From NCBI RefSeq assembly GCF_016811235.1, contig NZ_JAFBID010000029.1:1-63547 (forward strand): 63,547 bases of DNA. Direction: 5' to 3'. A program made the position numbers and the translations under genes. Below the pieces are notes generated by a model. The model was not told where the DNA came from and did not search any database. It was given only the letters and a program-made list of their open reading frames with translations. Origin of the DNA: Microvirga arabica. GTDB lineage: Bacteria; Pseudomonadota; Alphaproteobacteria; Rhizobiales; Beijerinckiaceae. Shown here in pieces: positions 34,783 to 46,194 of this stretch (position 1 is the stretch's first letter; the number at the start of each line of letters is the position of its first letter).

Positions 34783-35577
34783 ATGCAGAAAAACGGTCCG
34801 GTCGCTCTCATCTTTCACGTTCTCGTCCTGACGTTCGTTTTGGCGCCTCTCGTCATCATTTGCCTCGTCGCGTTTACTCCCGAGAATACCTTGAGCCTGC
34901 CAACGACTGGTTTATCCCTGCGCTGGTTCAAGGCCGTCTTTGAGCATCCAGATTTCATGGCGTCCTTCTGGAACAGCATCTGGCTGGCAACGCTCTCCGC
35001 GACCTTGGCTGTTGCATTCGCCGTACCTGCCGCGCTTGCTATCAGCCGCTATACGTTCCCAGGCAGGGACTTTCTCAACGCCCTGTTTCTGTCGCCGCTG
35101 ATCATTCCTCATCTGGTTCTCGGAGTGGCCTTTCTGCGACTGTTCGCGCTTCTTGGCGCCACGGGCAGCTTTGCCTGGCTGGTAGCAACACACATCATTG
35201 TCGTGACACCCTATGTGCTCCGTCTCGTGCTTGCTGCCCTATCTGGGCTCGACCGCAGCGCCGAGCAGGCTGCGCGGACGCTCGGTGCCGGGGAATGGAC
35301 TGCGTTTCGCCGCATCACAGCTCCCATGATCCTGCCCGGCATCACGGGCGGCTGGCTGCTTGCCTTTATCAACAGCTTCGACGAACTGACGATGTCGATC
35401 TTCGTCACCTCGCCCGCAACCGTCACGCTGCCGGTCCGCATGTACATGTATGCGACAGAATCCATCGATCCGATGATGGCGGCCGTTTCAGCTCTGATGA
35501 TTGCCATCACAGCCGCCGCCATGCTGGTGCTGGACCGCACGTTCGGGCTTGACCGAATTCTCGTCGGGCAGCGCTGA
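34783..35577 (+). CDS. ABC transporter permease (PotC-like)
   Basis: A 264-residue permease; the EAA loop is LDRSAEQAARTLGAGEWTAF near 160. The start is ATG 34783 (MQKNGPVALIFH), 4 bp after the previous stop. A longer open frame upstream overlaps the first permease gene and is not used. The protein shows a periplasmic loop after the first span and a final hydrophobic span. Confidence 0.92.
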   Translation: MQKNGPVALIFHVLVLTFVLAPLVIICLVAFTPENTLSLPTTGLSLRWFKAVFEHPDFMASFWNSIWLATLSATLAVAFAVPAALAISRYTFPGRDFLNALFLSPLIIPHLVLGVAFLRLFALLGATGSFAWLVATHIIVVTPYVLRLVLAALSGLDRSAEQAARTLGAGEWTAFRRITAPMILPGITGGWLLAFINSFDELTMSIFVTSPATVTLPVRMYMYATESIDPMMAAVSALMIAITAAAMLVLDRTFGLDRILVGQR

Positions 35578-35587
35578 GGAAATGGAT

Positions 35588-35878
35588 ATGGCTCTTCTCA
35601 AGCGCCTTGCCCGACACGAGCTTCCCCTTGTTTCCTTCACGCTGAACGGTGAGACCTGCTCAGGGCGTGCAGGCGATACGGTCTTGACTGCTATTCTCAC
35701 CCAGTCCGACCGGCTGCGTCTCAGCGACTTCTCAGGGAACCCCAGGGCCGGCTTCTGTCAGATGGGCGCATGCCAGGACTGCTGGGTCCTCACAAGCGAC
35801 GGTGGGCGCATCCGCGCCTGCAGCACGGTTCTCGAACCGGGGATGAACCTTCGAACCATAACGGAGCCGAGATCGTGA
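35588..35878 (+). CDS. (2Fe-2S)-binding small subunit of an FAD/Fe-S dehydrogenase (HcnA/OoxA-type gamma subunit)
   Basis: A 96-residue ferredoxin-like protein. Cysteines in FCQMGACQDCW and RACST give a plant-type 2Fe-2S site. ATG 35588 is chosen because GAGGAA lies 6 bp before it; ATG 35582 is too close to that site. In hydrogen-cyanide synthase, opine oxidase and D-hydroxyproline dehydrogenase, such a small subunit works with two FAD subunits. The next two genes fit that pattern and overlap by 4 bp each. Confidence 0.85.
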   Translation: MALLKRLARHELPLVSFTLNGETCSGRAGDTVLTAILTQSDRLRLSDFSGNPRAGFCQMGACQDCWVLTSDGGRIRACSTVLEPGMNLRTITEPRS

Positions 35879-37251
35879 GCGACGCCATTCGACCACTGAT
35901 CGTCGGTGCCGGCCCTGCCGGCATCCGTGCCGCCCAGGTCCTCGTGAACTTAGGCATCAGACCTGTCGTCATCGATGAAGCGCCATCGGGCGGCGGGCAG
36001 ATCTATCGCCAGAGGCTCGTGCCTGACGAGCGCTCCGCGAAAGATCTCTACGGATCGGAGGCCGCAAAGGCCACCAACCTGCACGAAACCTTCGCGGGGA
36101 TCCGCGACAGGATCGATTATCTTCCCGAAACCCTGGTGTGGAACCTCCGCGACAAGGCGGCGGATGCGGTGACGGGGCATCGCACACGCCGCATCGCATT
36201 CAGCCATCTGATCCTGGCCACCGGTGCAACCGACCGCGTCCTCCCCTTCCCCGGCTGGACCCTTCCGGGCGTCTTCACCCTCGGCGGCTCCCAGGTCGCC
36301 CTGAAGTCGCAGGGCTGCGCCATCGGCGAGGAGGTTGTGTTTCTTGGCTCCGGTCCGCTTCTCTATCTCGTTGCGTGGCAATATGTGAAAGCCGGAGCCA
36401 GCGTTGTGGCCGTTCTCGATACGGCACCATTCTCGGCCAAGCTTCAACTCATTCGCGGGCTGTTCGCACAACCTTCCGTCGTGTTCCGCGGTTTCCGCTA
36501 TGCCGCCGAACTCATGGCGCGCGGCGTTGCCGTTCGTTTCGGGGTTCAGCCGCTTCGGATCGACGGCACGGCAAGAGTCGAGGGAGTTGTCTGGCGCGAG
36601 CGCGGCAAGGAGCATCGCCTCGCCTGCGACGCGGTGGGTTATGGGTTCTCCTTGCGGTCCGAAACGCAGCTCGCGGACCTTGCGGGATGCCGCTTCATCT
36701 TCGATGAGCGGGACCGGGCATGGCGGCCTGAACGCGACGGTGCAGGACGCACCAGCATGCCCGGCGTCTATATCGCGGGTGACGGCGCCGGCATTGCCGG
36801 CGCAGATGCCGCCGAACTCTCCGGCGAACGTGCAGGCCTCGCGCTCCTCGAGGATGCAGGCATGTCGGTCTATCATGCGCGGATCGGTGTGCTGGAGCGC
36901 AAGCTCGCCTGTATCAGTAAGTTTCGTGACGTTCTCGAATCCGCATTCCCGTTTCCGGCGGTCTGGGCCAACGGTATTGCCGATGACGTGACCCTGTGCC
37001 GGTGCGAGGAGATCGCCGTCGGCGATGTGCGCGCTGCCGTGCGCGATCAGGGTGTTTTCGAACTTAACCGCCTCAAAGCCTTGACGCGGGTCGGGATGGG
37101 CCGGTGCCAGGGACGGATGTGCGAAAGCGCAGCGGTCGAAGTGCTGGCCGCCGCCTGCGATCGATCGCCCGACGCGGTCGGACGGTTGCGCGCGCAGCCG
37201 CCCATCAAGCCCATTCCGCTGGAGGTTGCGGCCGAGGGAGAAGCCGCATGA
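35875..37251 (+). CDS. FAD/NAD(P)-binding Fe-S oxidoreductase subunit (HcnB/OoxA-like)
   Basis: A 458-residue flavoprotein. The start is GTG 35875, overlapping the previous stop (GTGA). The dinucleotide motif is LIVGAGPAGIRAAQVL near residues 8-23, and a second is VVFLGSGPLLYLVAW near 155. The C-terminus has a BFD-like 2Fe-2S site (LCRCEEI, then GMGRCQGRMC). It would transfer electrons from the substrate-oxidising subunit encoded next. Overlap of 4 bp with that gene implies coupling. Confidence 0.88.
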   Translation: MSDAIRPLIVGAGPAGIRAAQVLVNLGIRPVVIDEAPSGGGQIYRQRLVPDERSAKDLYGSEAAKATNLHETFAGIRDRIDYLPETLVWNLRDKAADAVTGHRTRRIAFSHLILATGATDRVLPFPGWTLPGVFTLGGSQVALKSQGCAIGEEVVFLGSGPLLYLVAWQYVKAGASVVAVLDTAPFSAKLQLIRGLFAQPSVVFRGFRYAAELMARGVAVRFGVQPLRIDGTARVEGVVWRERGKEHRLACDAVGYGFSLRSETQLADLAGCRFIFDERDRAWRPERDGAGRTSMPGVYIAGDGAGIAGADAAELSGERAGLALLEDAGMSVYHARIGVLERKLACISKFRDVLESAFPFPAVWANGIADDVTLCRCEEIAVGDVRAAVRDQGVFELNRLKALTRVGMGRCQGRMCESAAVEVLAAACDRSPDAVGRLRAQPPIKPIPLEVAAEGEAA

Positions 37252-38423
37252 GCCGCACCCTTCACAGGGATGTCGCCGTCATCGGTGGCGGGCTCGTCGG
37301 CAGCTCCGCGGCCCTTGCCCTGCGACGCATGGGTTTCTCCGTCGTGCTTCTCGATAAGGGCTTCTGCGGCGCGCAGGCCAGCGGCGTGAACTACGGCGGT
37401 GTGCGTCGTCAGGGTCGTCCGCCGGAACAGATTGCTCTGTCTCAACGGGCCCACGCCATCTGGCCACGCCTGAAGGACCTCATCGGCATCGATGGCGAAT
37501 TCGTGCGCTCAGGCCACCTGAAGCTCGCGAGAACCGGGGCGGAGATGGCATCGCTCGAAGCCTATGCGGCCCGTGTCGCGGATCTAGGGCTCGACCTGGA
37601 GCTGATCGGTGGAAACCGGCTGCGGGAACGTTTTCCCTGGATCGCGGGAGACGTCATGGGCGCGTCTCTGTGTGCAGGCGATGGACATGCCAATCCACGC
37701 CTCGTCTCCGCGGCGTTTGCCCATGCGGCGCGGCACGCCGGCGTGGATATTCTCGAACACACCCCTGTTTCCCATGTCGAGAAGGCGCTCGACGGCTTTC
37801 ATCTGTCGGCAAGCTCGAACACCGACATCAAGGCGCGCTTCGTGATCAACAGCGCCGGCGCCTGGGCCGGTCCCTTCGCGGAAGCGTTCGGCGAGCCCGT
37901 GCCGCTCTATGCGATCTATCCGAGCATGATCGTCACCGAGCCCCTCGACGTCTTCATGACCGTGAATATCGGGGCCGAAGGCGGGGGCATCTATGCGCGT
38001 CAGGTCGAGCGCGGCAACTGCATCGTCGGCGGCATGCGCGGCGAGCCGCTTGCAGAGCCCGACTTCTCCCGCCCCACAGGCTCAGGCGCCGTGACTATCA
38101 TGAACCGCGCCGCAGCCCTGTTCCCGGCTCTGCGCCATGCCTATGCCATCCGTTTCTGGAGCGGTACGGAAGGCGAGATGGCGGACCGGAATCCGGTGAT
38201 CGGCTTCAGCCGGACTACACCGAACCTCATTCACGCCTTCGGCTTCTCGGGAGCCGGATTCCAGATCGCGCCAGGAGTTGGCGAAGTCCTGGCCGAACTC
38301 GTCCGTGACGGTGAAAGCCGCACGCCGATTCAAGCTTTCGCCATCGATCGATTTGCCCGCACGACCCAAGGTTCCCGGGCGGATAACGGACCTGAACCAA
38401 AATCGAGGGAAACAGCACAATGA
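37248..38423 (+). CDS. FAD-dependent oxidoreductase, catalytic subunit (DAO fold, HcnC/OoxB-like)
   Basis: A 391-residue DAO-family protein. The start is ATG 37248 (MSRTLHRDVAVIGGGLVGSS), overlapping the preceding stop. The Rossmann motif is AVIGGGLVGSSAALAL, and the FAD-close C-terminus is FGFSGAGFQIAPGVGEVLAE. It resembles the beta subunit of opine oxidase, glycine-cyanide synthase and D-hydroxyproline dehydrogenase, which oxidise a C-N bond. The substrate here is presumably imported by the surrounding ABC system. It ends with an ATGA overlap into the receptor gene. Confidence 0.88.
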   Translation: MSRTLHRDVAVIGGGLVGSSAALALRRMGFSVVLLDKGFCGAQASGVNYGGVRRQGRPPEQIALSQRAHAIWPRLKDLIGIDGEFVRSGHLKLARTGAEMASLEAYAARVADLGLDLELIGGNRLRERFPWIAGDVMGASLCAGDGHANPRLVSAAFAHAARHAGVDILEHTPVSHVEKALDGFHLSASSNTDIKARFVINSAGAWAGPFAEAFGEPVPLYAIYPSMIVTEPLDVFMTVNIGAEGGGIYARQVERGNCIVGGMRGEPLAEPDFSRPTGSGAVTIMNRAAALFPALRHAYAIRFWSGTEGEMADRNPVIGFSRTTPNLIHAFGFSGAGFQIAPGVGEVLAELVRDGESRTPIQAFAIDRFARTTQGSRADNGPEPKSRETAQ

Positions 38424-39472
38424 AAACGACGACGCTTTTGCAAGCTACGGCCTTTACCGCGCTCGCCATCGCTGCCTCCGGCGCAGTCCAGGCGCAGACG
38501 AAGACGCTCTATGTCGGCATGAACGGCGGCAATTTCGAGAAGACCTTCACGCAGCATGTCTTCCCGGACTTCGAGAAGGCGAACGACGTGAAGGTTGTCG
38601 TTGTGCCGGGTACGTCATCCGACATTCTGGCCAAGGCCACCGCGGCCAAGTCCAATCCCCAGATGCATGTGATGTTTCTCGACGACGGCGTTATGATCCG
38701 CGCCATCGGCGCAGGTCTGTGCGAGAAGATCAAAGACACGCCAGCTCTAGCCAATCTTGCTCCCGGCGCTCGGCTGAAGGATGACATGGCGATCGGCATC
38801 GACCTCGGCATGACCGGTCTCGCCTACAACAAGAAGATGTTTGAGGAGAAGGGCTGGGCTCCCCCGACGTCGTGGATGGATCTCGCCGACCCGAAGTACA
38901 AGGGGAAAGTCGTGTTCCAATCCGCTGCCGCCTCGTCCTTCGGACTGCATGCCTTTCTTATGTTCAACCGTATCCAAGGCGGCAATGAGAAGAACGTCGA
39001 GCCGGGCTTCTCCAAGTTCAAGGACACCATCGGCCCGAACGTGCTCGAATACATTCCGAGTTCGGCCAAGATCTCCGAAATGGTGCAGACGGGCGAAGCC
39101 GCAATCTTCCCGTTGACCCCCACCGCCGTGTCAGCTCATCAGGAGAAGAACATTCCGGTGGAATACGCGCAGCCTAAGGAAGGCTCCGTTGTGCTGATGG
39201 TGACCGAGTGCGTCATCGCTAATAACAGTGAACCCGAACTGGCTCAGAAGCTTGCCGCCTATCTCCTCTCACCGGAGGCTCAGAGTAAAGCGCTCCAACA
39301 CGGCAACATCGTTCCATCTAATGTGAACGCGAAGGCCCCCACACCCGAAGCAGAAGCCAAGCTAAAGAAGTTCCACGAGTACATGAAGACTGCCGTCACG
39401 CTTGATTGGGATACGATCAACGAGAAGCGGCCGGAATGGAACAGCCGCTGGAACAAGACGATCGAGCGCTGA
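38420..39472 (+). CDS. ABC transporter substrate-binding protein (PotD/extracellular family 1)
   Basis: A 350-residue receptor with a Sec signal (MKTTTLLQATAFTALAIAAS, cleavage after VQA near residue 25). The mature part opens KTLYVGMNGGNFEKTF. The last gene of the operon, after which a strong terminator lies. Unusually the receptor gene is last, separated from its ATPase and permeases by the dehydrogenase genes. Confidence 0.9.
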   Translation: MKTTTLLQATAFTALAIAASGAVQAQTKTLYVGMNGGNFEKTFTQHVFPDFEKANDVKVVVVPGTSSDILAKATAAKSNPQMHVMFLDDGVMIRAIGAGLCEKIKDTPALANLAPGARLKDDMAIGIDLGMTGLAYNKKMFEEKGWAPPTSWMDLADPKYKGKVVFQSAAASSFGLHAFLMFNRIQGGNEKNVEPGFSKFKDTIGPNVLEYIPSSAKISEMVQTGEAAIFPLTPTAVSAHQEKNIPVEYAQPKEGSVVLMVTECVIANNSEPELAQKLAAYLLSPEAQSKALQHGNIVPSNVNAKAPTPEAEAKLKKFHEYMKTAVTLDWDTINEKRPEWNSRWNKTIER

Positions 39473-39484
39473 TAATTTCAAGAA

Positions 39485-39515
39485 ACAAGGCGGATGCTCG
39501 GGGCATCCGCCTTGT
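39485..39515 (+). terminator. strong hairpin terminator
   Basis: ACAAGGCGGATGC (39485-39497) pairs perfectly with GCATCCGCCTTGT (39503-39515) around a 5-nt loop. It starts 12 bp after the receptor stop. The T-run is short (TTGT), but the 13-bp perfect stem makes termination very likely. Confidence 0.85.
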
Positions 39516-39657
39516 CCGAATGCCATACTGCCTGAACCGCGGCAGAAGCCTCGGCTGACACAGTGGCTAGCGCTCCTGTCCGTCTCCGATCCGACTGATT
39601 GACTTGGACGTCTCCAGGCTGAAGGAAAGGCCTCTGCACTCGTTCGGATAGTCCGCT

Positions 39658-39765
39658 AGGGGTCAGGCACGGTAGTTCCCTTGCCCTTCAGGAACGTCCG
39701 GAATTCGCTGCCAGAGCTGACACTCAGATTACTTCAGAGAAGTGCCACGATCAGACTTCTGACAT
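39658..39765 (+). repeat. dispersed intergenic repeat, diverged copy D
   Basis: The segment from GGGTCAGGCACGGTAGTTCC through CCCTTCAGGAACGTCCGGAA to AGAAGTGCCACGATCAGACT matches the family at both ends but differs in the centre. It lies between a terminator and a convergent gene end. Confidence 0.5.
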
Positions 39766-39793
39766 TGCATCAGCTCGGAGGAACGCAAAGCCG

Positions 39794-40612
39794 TCAGCGC
39801 AGCACCGCCGAAAGTGCGGACAGCGTATTGACCCAGCGGATCGCGTGCTCGACGCTTTCAGGCGCGAAGGCTACCGTCACGACATCCAGCCGCGTCGCAG
39901 AGGGAATGATCGATGCAAGGTCGCAGAGCGCGGGCGTGTTAAGCTCAACCTCTAACCTATACGGTCCTTCGATAGTGAAAGGCGGGATCGAGGGTGCATG
40001 CCGGACGGCTGCCTCGCTCTCGCGGCGAATGAGGTCGCGCGCCCGCTCCGGTGATAAACTGCGTGCGGCACGCTGGCTTATGGCTTGTTTCACCGCCGCA
40101 TATCGCGCGTCAGGAAAAAGTGGCTGCGTCTCGGATTTCAGGCGATCATCGCCGCTGAGCATGATGACCGGAATACCAAGGCTACCGGCATAAGCGCCAT
40201 ACAGCCCGGCCTCTCCGAGTTCCGCATCATTTAACCGAATGCGGCCGAAGGCAAAGCCATTCGTCGTATGGGCCAGAACACCTGCATCCCGTGCCCTGGC
40301 GTGGTATCCAAGGCAGATCACGCCTGCATGATCGGGAGTCAGCCCCTCGAACATGTTGAGCGGTTTCGGCTTGCCGGAGATCAGCTCCGCCCGTGGATCG
40401 AGCTCGTCGGGCAGCAGGTTGCGCATGTCGCCATGGGCATCGTTGACCAGAACCTCGCTGGCACCACCCGCGAAGGCGCCTTCGATAGCGGCGTTCACCT
40501 CCTGGGTCATGAGCCGGCGGGCCCGTTCGTGTTCGCCGTTGCCCATCGTTCCCTGCTGAGGGTTCACGACGCCGGCCACGCCCTCGATATCCGCCGAGAT
40601 ATAGATCTTCAT
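39794..40612 (-). CDS. M55-family D-aminopeptidase (DppA-like)
   Basis: A 272-residue zinc peptidase. The five metal ligands of B. subtilis DppA can be matched: Asp8 and Glu10 in ISADIEGVAG, His60 in VLVNDAHGDM, His104 in CLGYHARA, and a Glu near 134 in NDAELGEAG. His115 is also present. DppA releases N-terminal D-amino acids, for example from D-Ala-D-Ala. ATG at 40612 follows GGAACGG. It is the last gene of the peptide importer operon and the first clear sign of a D-peptide theme in this section. Confidence 0.9.
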   Translation of the reverse strand: MKIYISADIEGVAGVVNPQQGTMGNGEHERARRLMTQEVNAAIEGAFAGGASEVLVNDAHGDMRNLLPDELDPRAELISGKPKPLNMFEGLTPDHAGVICLGYHARARDAGVLAHTTNGFAFGRIRLNDAELGEAGLYGAYAGSLGIPVIMLSGDDRLKSETQPLFPDARYAAVKQAISQRAARSLSPERARDLIRRESEAAVRHAPSIPPFTIEGPYRLEVELNTPALCDLASIIPSATRLDVVTVAFAPESVEHAIRWVNTLSALSAVLR

Positions 40613-40643
40613 GGGATCATCCGTTCCTGTTCTCTAGCGCGCC

Positions 40644-41537
40644 TCAGACTTGACTCAACTTGGGATCCAGTGCGTCGCGCAGCCCGTCACCAAGAAGGTT
40701 GAAGGCGAGAACCGTGACGAAGATGGCCAATCCCGGAAAGAACGTCAGATGATCGGCGACGCCGATGAAGCTTCGCCCGGCCGACAGCATAGCTCCCCAT
40801 TCCGGAGTCGGAGGTTGTGCACCAAGGCCAATGAAACTCAGGCTCGCAGCTGTCAGGATCGAGGTGCCAAAGCGCATCGAGAAGTACACGATCACGCTTG
40901 GCAGGGCTCCGGGCAGAATGTGGCGAACCATGAGGATGATGTTGCGCACACCGATCGCTCGCGCGGCATCCACATAGACGGCTCGCTTGAGCGCCAGGGT
41001 CGAGCCCCGCACCAGCCTGGCGAAGACCGGAATGCTGAAGACGGCCACCGCCCAGATCACGTTCTCGACGCCTGGCCCGAGGATCGCCACGATGCCGATG
41101 GCGAGAAGGATGCCCGGAAAAGCGAGAAGAACATCGCAAATCCGCATGATGATTCGATCAATCCAGCCTTCATAGAAACCGCTGAGCAGTCCCATCACGA
41201 TGCCGACGATGCCGCCCACCGTGACAGCCAGGAAGCCGACCATGAGTGAGATTCCCGCTCCGTGAATGATGCGGCTGAGGATGTCGCGGCCGTAATCGTC
41301 CGTTCCGGCCCAATGCAGCCACGACGGCCCCTCAAGAATATGTTCGTAATCCGGAGTTGCGGGATCGTAGGGCGCGATCCAAGGGGCCAAGAGAGCAACG
41401 ACAACGAGAAGCAACAGAAAGACGCCCGAGGCGACGGCCAGCCTCTGTCGCCGGAATTTGCGCCAGAATTCGGACCAGGGCGTGCGGATCCTCTCGGCAG
41501 CAGGCTTAGAGGTGGAGGACAGGACGACGCTGGTCAT
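40644..41537 (-). CDS. dppC: peptide ABC transporter permease (DppC-type)
   Basis: A 297-residue permease with an N-terminal DppC extension ([20 protein letters not shown]), about six spans and the loop [23 protein letters not shown] at 41537 overlaps the DppB stop (ATGA). The ligand is a peptide or related oligo-compound. Confidence 0.93.
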   Translation of the reverse strand: MTSVVLSSTSKPAAERIRTPWSEFWRKFRRQRLAVASGVFLLLLVVVALLAPWIAPYDPATPDYEHILEGPSWLHWAGTDDYGRDILSRIIHGAGISLMVGFLAVTVGGIVGIVMGLLSGFYEGWIDRIIMRICDVLLAFPGILLAIGIVAILGPGVENVIWAVAVFSIPVFARLVRGSTLALKRAVYVDAARAIGVRNIILMVRHILPGALPSVIVYFSMRFGTSILTAASLSFIGLGAQPPTPEWGAMLSAGRSFIGVADHLTFFPGLAIFVTVLAFNLLGDGLRDALDPKLSQV

Positions 41538-42454
41538 CTATAGCGGATCTCCGGATTCACCAGCGCGTAAAGAACGTCGACGATGAGATTGATAAGGATG
41601 AACTCAAGGGAGAACAATAGGATTTCAGCCTGAATGACCGGGTAGTCACGGTACGAAACCGAGTCCACGAGAAGACGGCCAAGCCCCGGCCAGGCGAAAA
41701 CGGTTTCCACCACGATCGAGCCGCCGAGAAGGAAGCCAAACTGGAGCCCGACCATTGTGATGATAGGAATCAAGGCGTTGCGCAGCACATGCTTCCATAC
41801 GACGAACCGCTCGAAGGCTCCCTTGGCCCGCGCCGTCCGGATGTAGTCCTCCCGAGCGATCTCGATGAAGGAAGACCGCGTGAAGCGGGCCATCACAGCG
41901 GCAACGCCTACGCCCAGGGTGATGGATGGGAGCACAAAATGCGCGAGCGTTCCGTAGCCGCTGGTCGGGAACCAGCCGAGCCGCACGGAAAACCAGTCGA
42001 TCAAGAGCAGGCCGAGCCAGAAGGACGGCAGGGAGATTCCTGATACGGCAACCAGCATGCCGCCATGATCCTGCCAGCGCCCCCGCCTGACGGCGGACGA
42101 CACGCCGATGACAAGGCCGAACAGCGTGGCCCAAGCCATGCTGATGAGCGTAAGCCAGAAGGTCGGGAAGAAGCGCTCGCCGATCTCCTCTGAGACCGCG
42201 CGGCGCGTCTTCAGCGAAATGCCGAAATCCCCGTGCAGGATGTTCGACACATAGGTGACGTACTGCTCCCATAGGGGCCGGTCGAGCCCGAGTGCCGCGC
42301 GGACAGCAGCAATGTCCCGGTCGGTCGCGTCCTGGCCCGCGACAAGACGGGCCGGATCACCCGGCAAAAGATGCACGAACGCAAAGACGAGCACTGAGAC
42401 TAGCAAAAGGACCGGCAGGATGCCGAGCAATCGGTTGATGAGATATCTGAACAT
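41534..42454 (-). CDS. dppB: peptide ABC transporter permease (DppB-type)
   Basis: A 306-residue permease with the DppB opening [20 protein letters not shown], the [19 protein letters not shown] loop and the cytoplasmic [18 protein letters not shown] motif. It is 53 bp after the receptor gene and overlaps DppC by 4 bp. Confidence 0.94.
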   Translation of the reverse strand: MFRYLINRLLGILPVLLLVSVLVFAFVHLLPGDPARLVAGQDATDRDIAAVRAALGLDRPLWEQYVTYVSNILHGDFGISLKTRRAVSEEIGERFFPTFWLTLISMAWATLFGLVIGVSSAVRRGRWQDHGGMLVAVSGISLPSFWLGLLLIDWFSVRLGWFPTSGYGTLAHFVLPSITLGVGVAAVMARFTRSSFIEIAREDYIRTARAKGAFERFVVWKHVLRNALIPIITMVGLQFGFLLGGSIVVETVFAWPGLGRLLVDSVSYRDYPVIQAEILLFSLEFILINLIVDVLYALVNPEIRYR

Positions 42455-42507
42455 GGCTCTTTGCGGAGGGCGCCCCGGAGCCTAAAGGGCTCCGGGGCTA
42501 TTCTTCA

Positions 42508-44034
42508 TCAGTTGAGGTCTGCTTCTTCGAGCAGGATGCCGCGGTCGGGAAGATAATAGGCGCCCGACAGGGACTTGGACTTGGCGGCCAGGAGACGCTC
42601 TACTCCGAGATAGATCCACGGAGCATTCTTCCATGCGGCTTCTTGGGCCTTCTTGTAGGCCTCGGCCCGCTTCTCGTTGTCAGCCGTCGCGATACCGGCT
42701 TTGATCCCGGCGTCAGCCTCGGGATTGCTGAAATAGGCGACGTTGAACATCTTAGGCGGGAAGCTCTCGCCGAACAGGAGCGGACGAAGCTGCCAGTCGG
42801 TATCGCCGGTCGAGGCGGACCAGCCGCCGTAATAGAGCTGAACGGTCGTGTCTTCCGGCTTCGACACGCTCCAGATCTTCTGCGCAGCGACACCAGCTTC
42901 GAGCGGCGTAACCTTCAGCTTCACATTCACTTGCGCCAGCTGCTGCTGCAGGAACTGCATCGCGCGGATCGAAGTCGTGCTGTTTCCGGCGAAGATCTCC
43001 GTCTCGAAGCCGTCGGGATACCCGGCCTCCTTCAGAAGCTCCTTCGCCTTGGCGACATCGTACGGCCACTCGCCCTGCTTGACATAGAACGGCAGGCCAG
43101 GAGGCACGACCGAGTCCATCGGATCCATGTTGCCGTTATAGACGATCTTGGCATAGGCCCGCTTGTCGACGGCGTAGTTCAGCGCCTGACGCACCCGGAG
43201 GTCGTTGAAAGGCTTCTTCATGTTGTTCATCGCTACGTACCAAGTGACGATGGACGGCTTGCTGATGATATCGAGCTTTGGGCTCTTCTCGGCGACGGAC
43301 ATCATCTCCGGCGGCAGCGGATAGATGAACTGCGCCTCTCCCGCCTGTAGCATGGCAAGCCGCGAGCCGTTCTCCGGAACGCTCCGGAGGGTAACGCTGT
43401 CGACCTTCGGCAGCCCCTGCTTCCAGTAGTTCTCGTTCTTGGCGACCTTCAGGGTATCGGCCTGCCAGCTCACGAACTTGTAGGGACCTGTTCCGACAGG
43501 ATTGCGGTTCACTTCCTTACCGTATTTCTCGATCGCGGCCGGGCTGTGTATCATCGCGCCCGGATGCGCGAGATTATTGATCATGGCGCCGAAGGGCTCC
43601 TTCAGCGTGAGCTTGACGGTCGAGTCGTCGACCACCGTAAATTGGGAGACCATGTTCACAAGGCTCGCGCGGCTCAAGCGGTTCTCGGGATTGGCGAGGC
43701 GCTCGAAATTGATCTTCACAGCCTGGGCGTTGAATGGCGTGCCGTCATGGAACTTCACGTTCTTGCGCAGGCGAATGGTGAATTCAGTTGCGTCGGGATT
43801 GGCCTCGTAGCTCTCGGCGAGAACCGGCACGAGCTTCATGTCCTTGTCGAAGCCGAAAAGGCCCTGAAGGATCAGGCGCGACGCGGATTGCGACAGCGTA
43901 TCGTTGACGTTGTGGGGATCAAGCCCGGTCAGGTTATCCGGAACGCCGACCACCAGATCCTTGGCCGCCAATGCCGGTGTCGATACCGACAACAGCAGCG
44001 CTCCCGCTACGACGAGTTTCGTGAAGTTGAACAT
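42508..44034 (-). CDS. peptide ABC transporter substrate-binding protein (family 5)
   Basis: A 508-residue dipeptide/oligopeptide-type receptor. ATG 44034 is preferred over 44052 because AGAGGAGA precedes it. A Sec signal (MFNFTKLVVAGALLLSVSTP, cut after ALA) is present. Family-5 marks are LQGLFGFDKDMKLVPVLAES and the FTIRLRKNVKFHDGTPFNAQ motif near residue 85. It may bind the peptides cut by the D-aminopeptidases around it, though glutathione-type receptors are also in this family. Confidence 0.92.
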   Translation of the reverse strand: MFNFTKLVVAGALLLSVSTPALAAKDLVVGVPDNLTGLDPHNVNDTLSQSASRLILQGLFGFDKDMKLVPVLAESYEANPDATEFTIRLRKNVKFHDGTPFNAQAVKINFERLANPENRLSRASLVNMVSQFTVVDDSTVKLTLKEPFGAMINNLAHPGAMIHSPAAIEKYGKEVNRNPVGTGPYKFVSWQADTLKVAKNENYWKQGLPKVDSVTLRSVPENGSRLAMLQAGEAQFIYPLPPEMMSVAEKSPKLDIISKPSIVTWYVAMNNMKKPFNDLRVRQALNYAVDKRAYAKIVYNGNMDPMDSVVPPGLPFYVKQGEWPYDVAKAKELLKEAGYPDGFETEIFAGNSTTSIRAMQFLQQQLAQVNVKLKVTPLEAGVAAQKIWSVSKPEDTTVQLYYGGWSASTGDTDWQLRPLLFGESFPPKMFNVAYFSNPEADAGIKAGIATADNEKRAEAYKKAQEAAWKNAPWIYLGVERLLAAKSKSLSGAYYLPDRGILLEEADLN

Positions 44035-44057
44035 GCTTTCTCCTCTGGTCATCGCTC

Positions 44058-45902
<1,845 letters not shown>

Positions 45903-46194
45903 GCTTCTGAATGCCTCAGTTCGAAATCAACCCTGCAACCCGAGAGCCTTCGGATTCCCGTTACAATGTTCCCGCACAATTCCAGTCGCCTCGCGGCACA
46001 GCCCGTTAGCAAACGGCGGCTGCTCTAGGAACGTCATGTTCGCGACACTACATGCCACCTCTTTCGAGAGGCAAATTCCGAAAATGGCATTCCCTATGCA
46101 TCATTTGCATTATTGGGATTGAAGCGACATAGGCGCGAACCAGAGGAACGCCGCGAGCGATCATCCCTCGTTTCCAAAAGCCTCGGTCGGACAG
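45903..46194 (-). promoter_or_regulatory. gap upstream of the peptide importer operon
   Basis: This 292-bp gap separates asparaginase from the fused ATPase on the same strand. It holds the inverted repeat ATGCA-TCATT-TGCAT (46096-46110) and an AT-rich patch, so a separate importer promoter and operator are plausible. No gene is seen. Confidence 0.35.
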
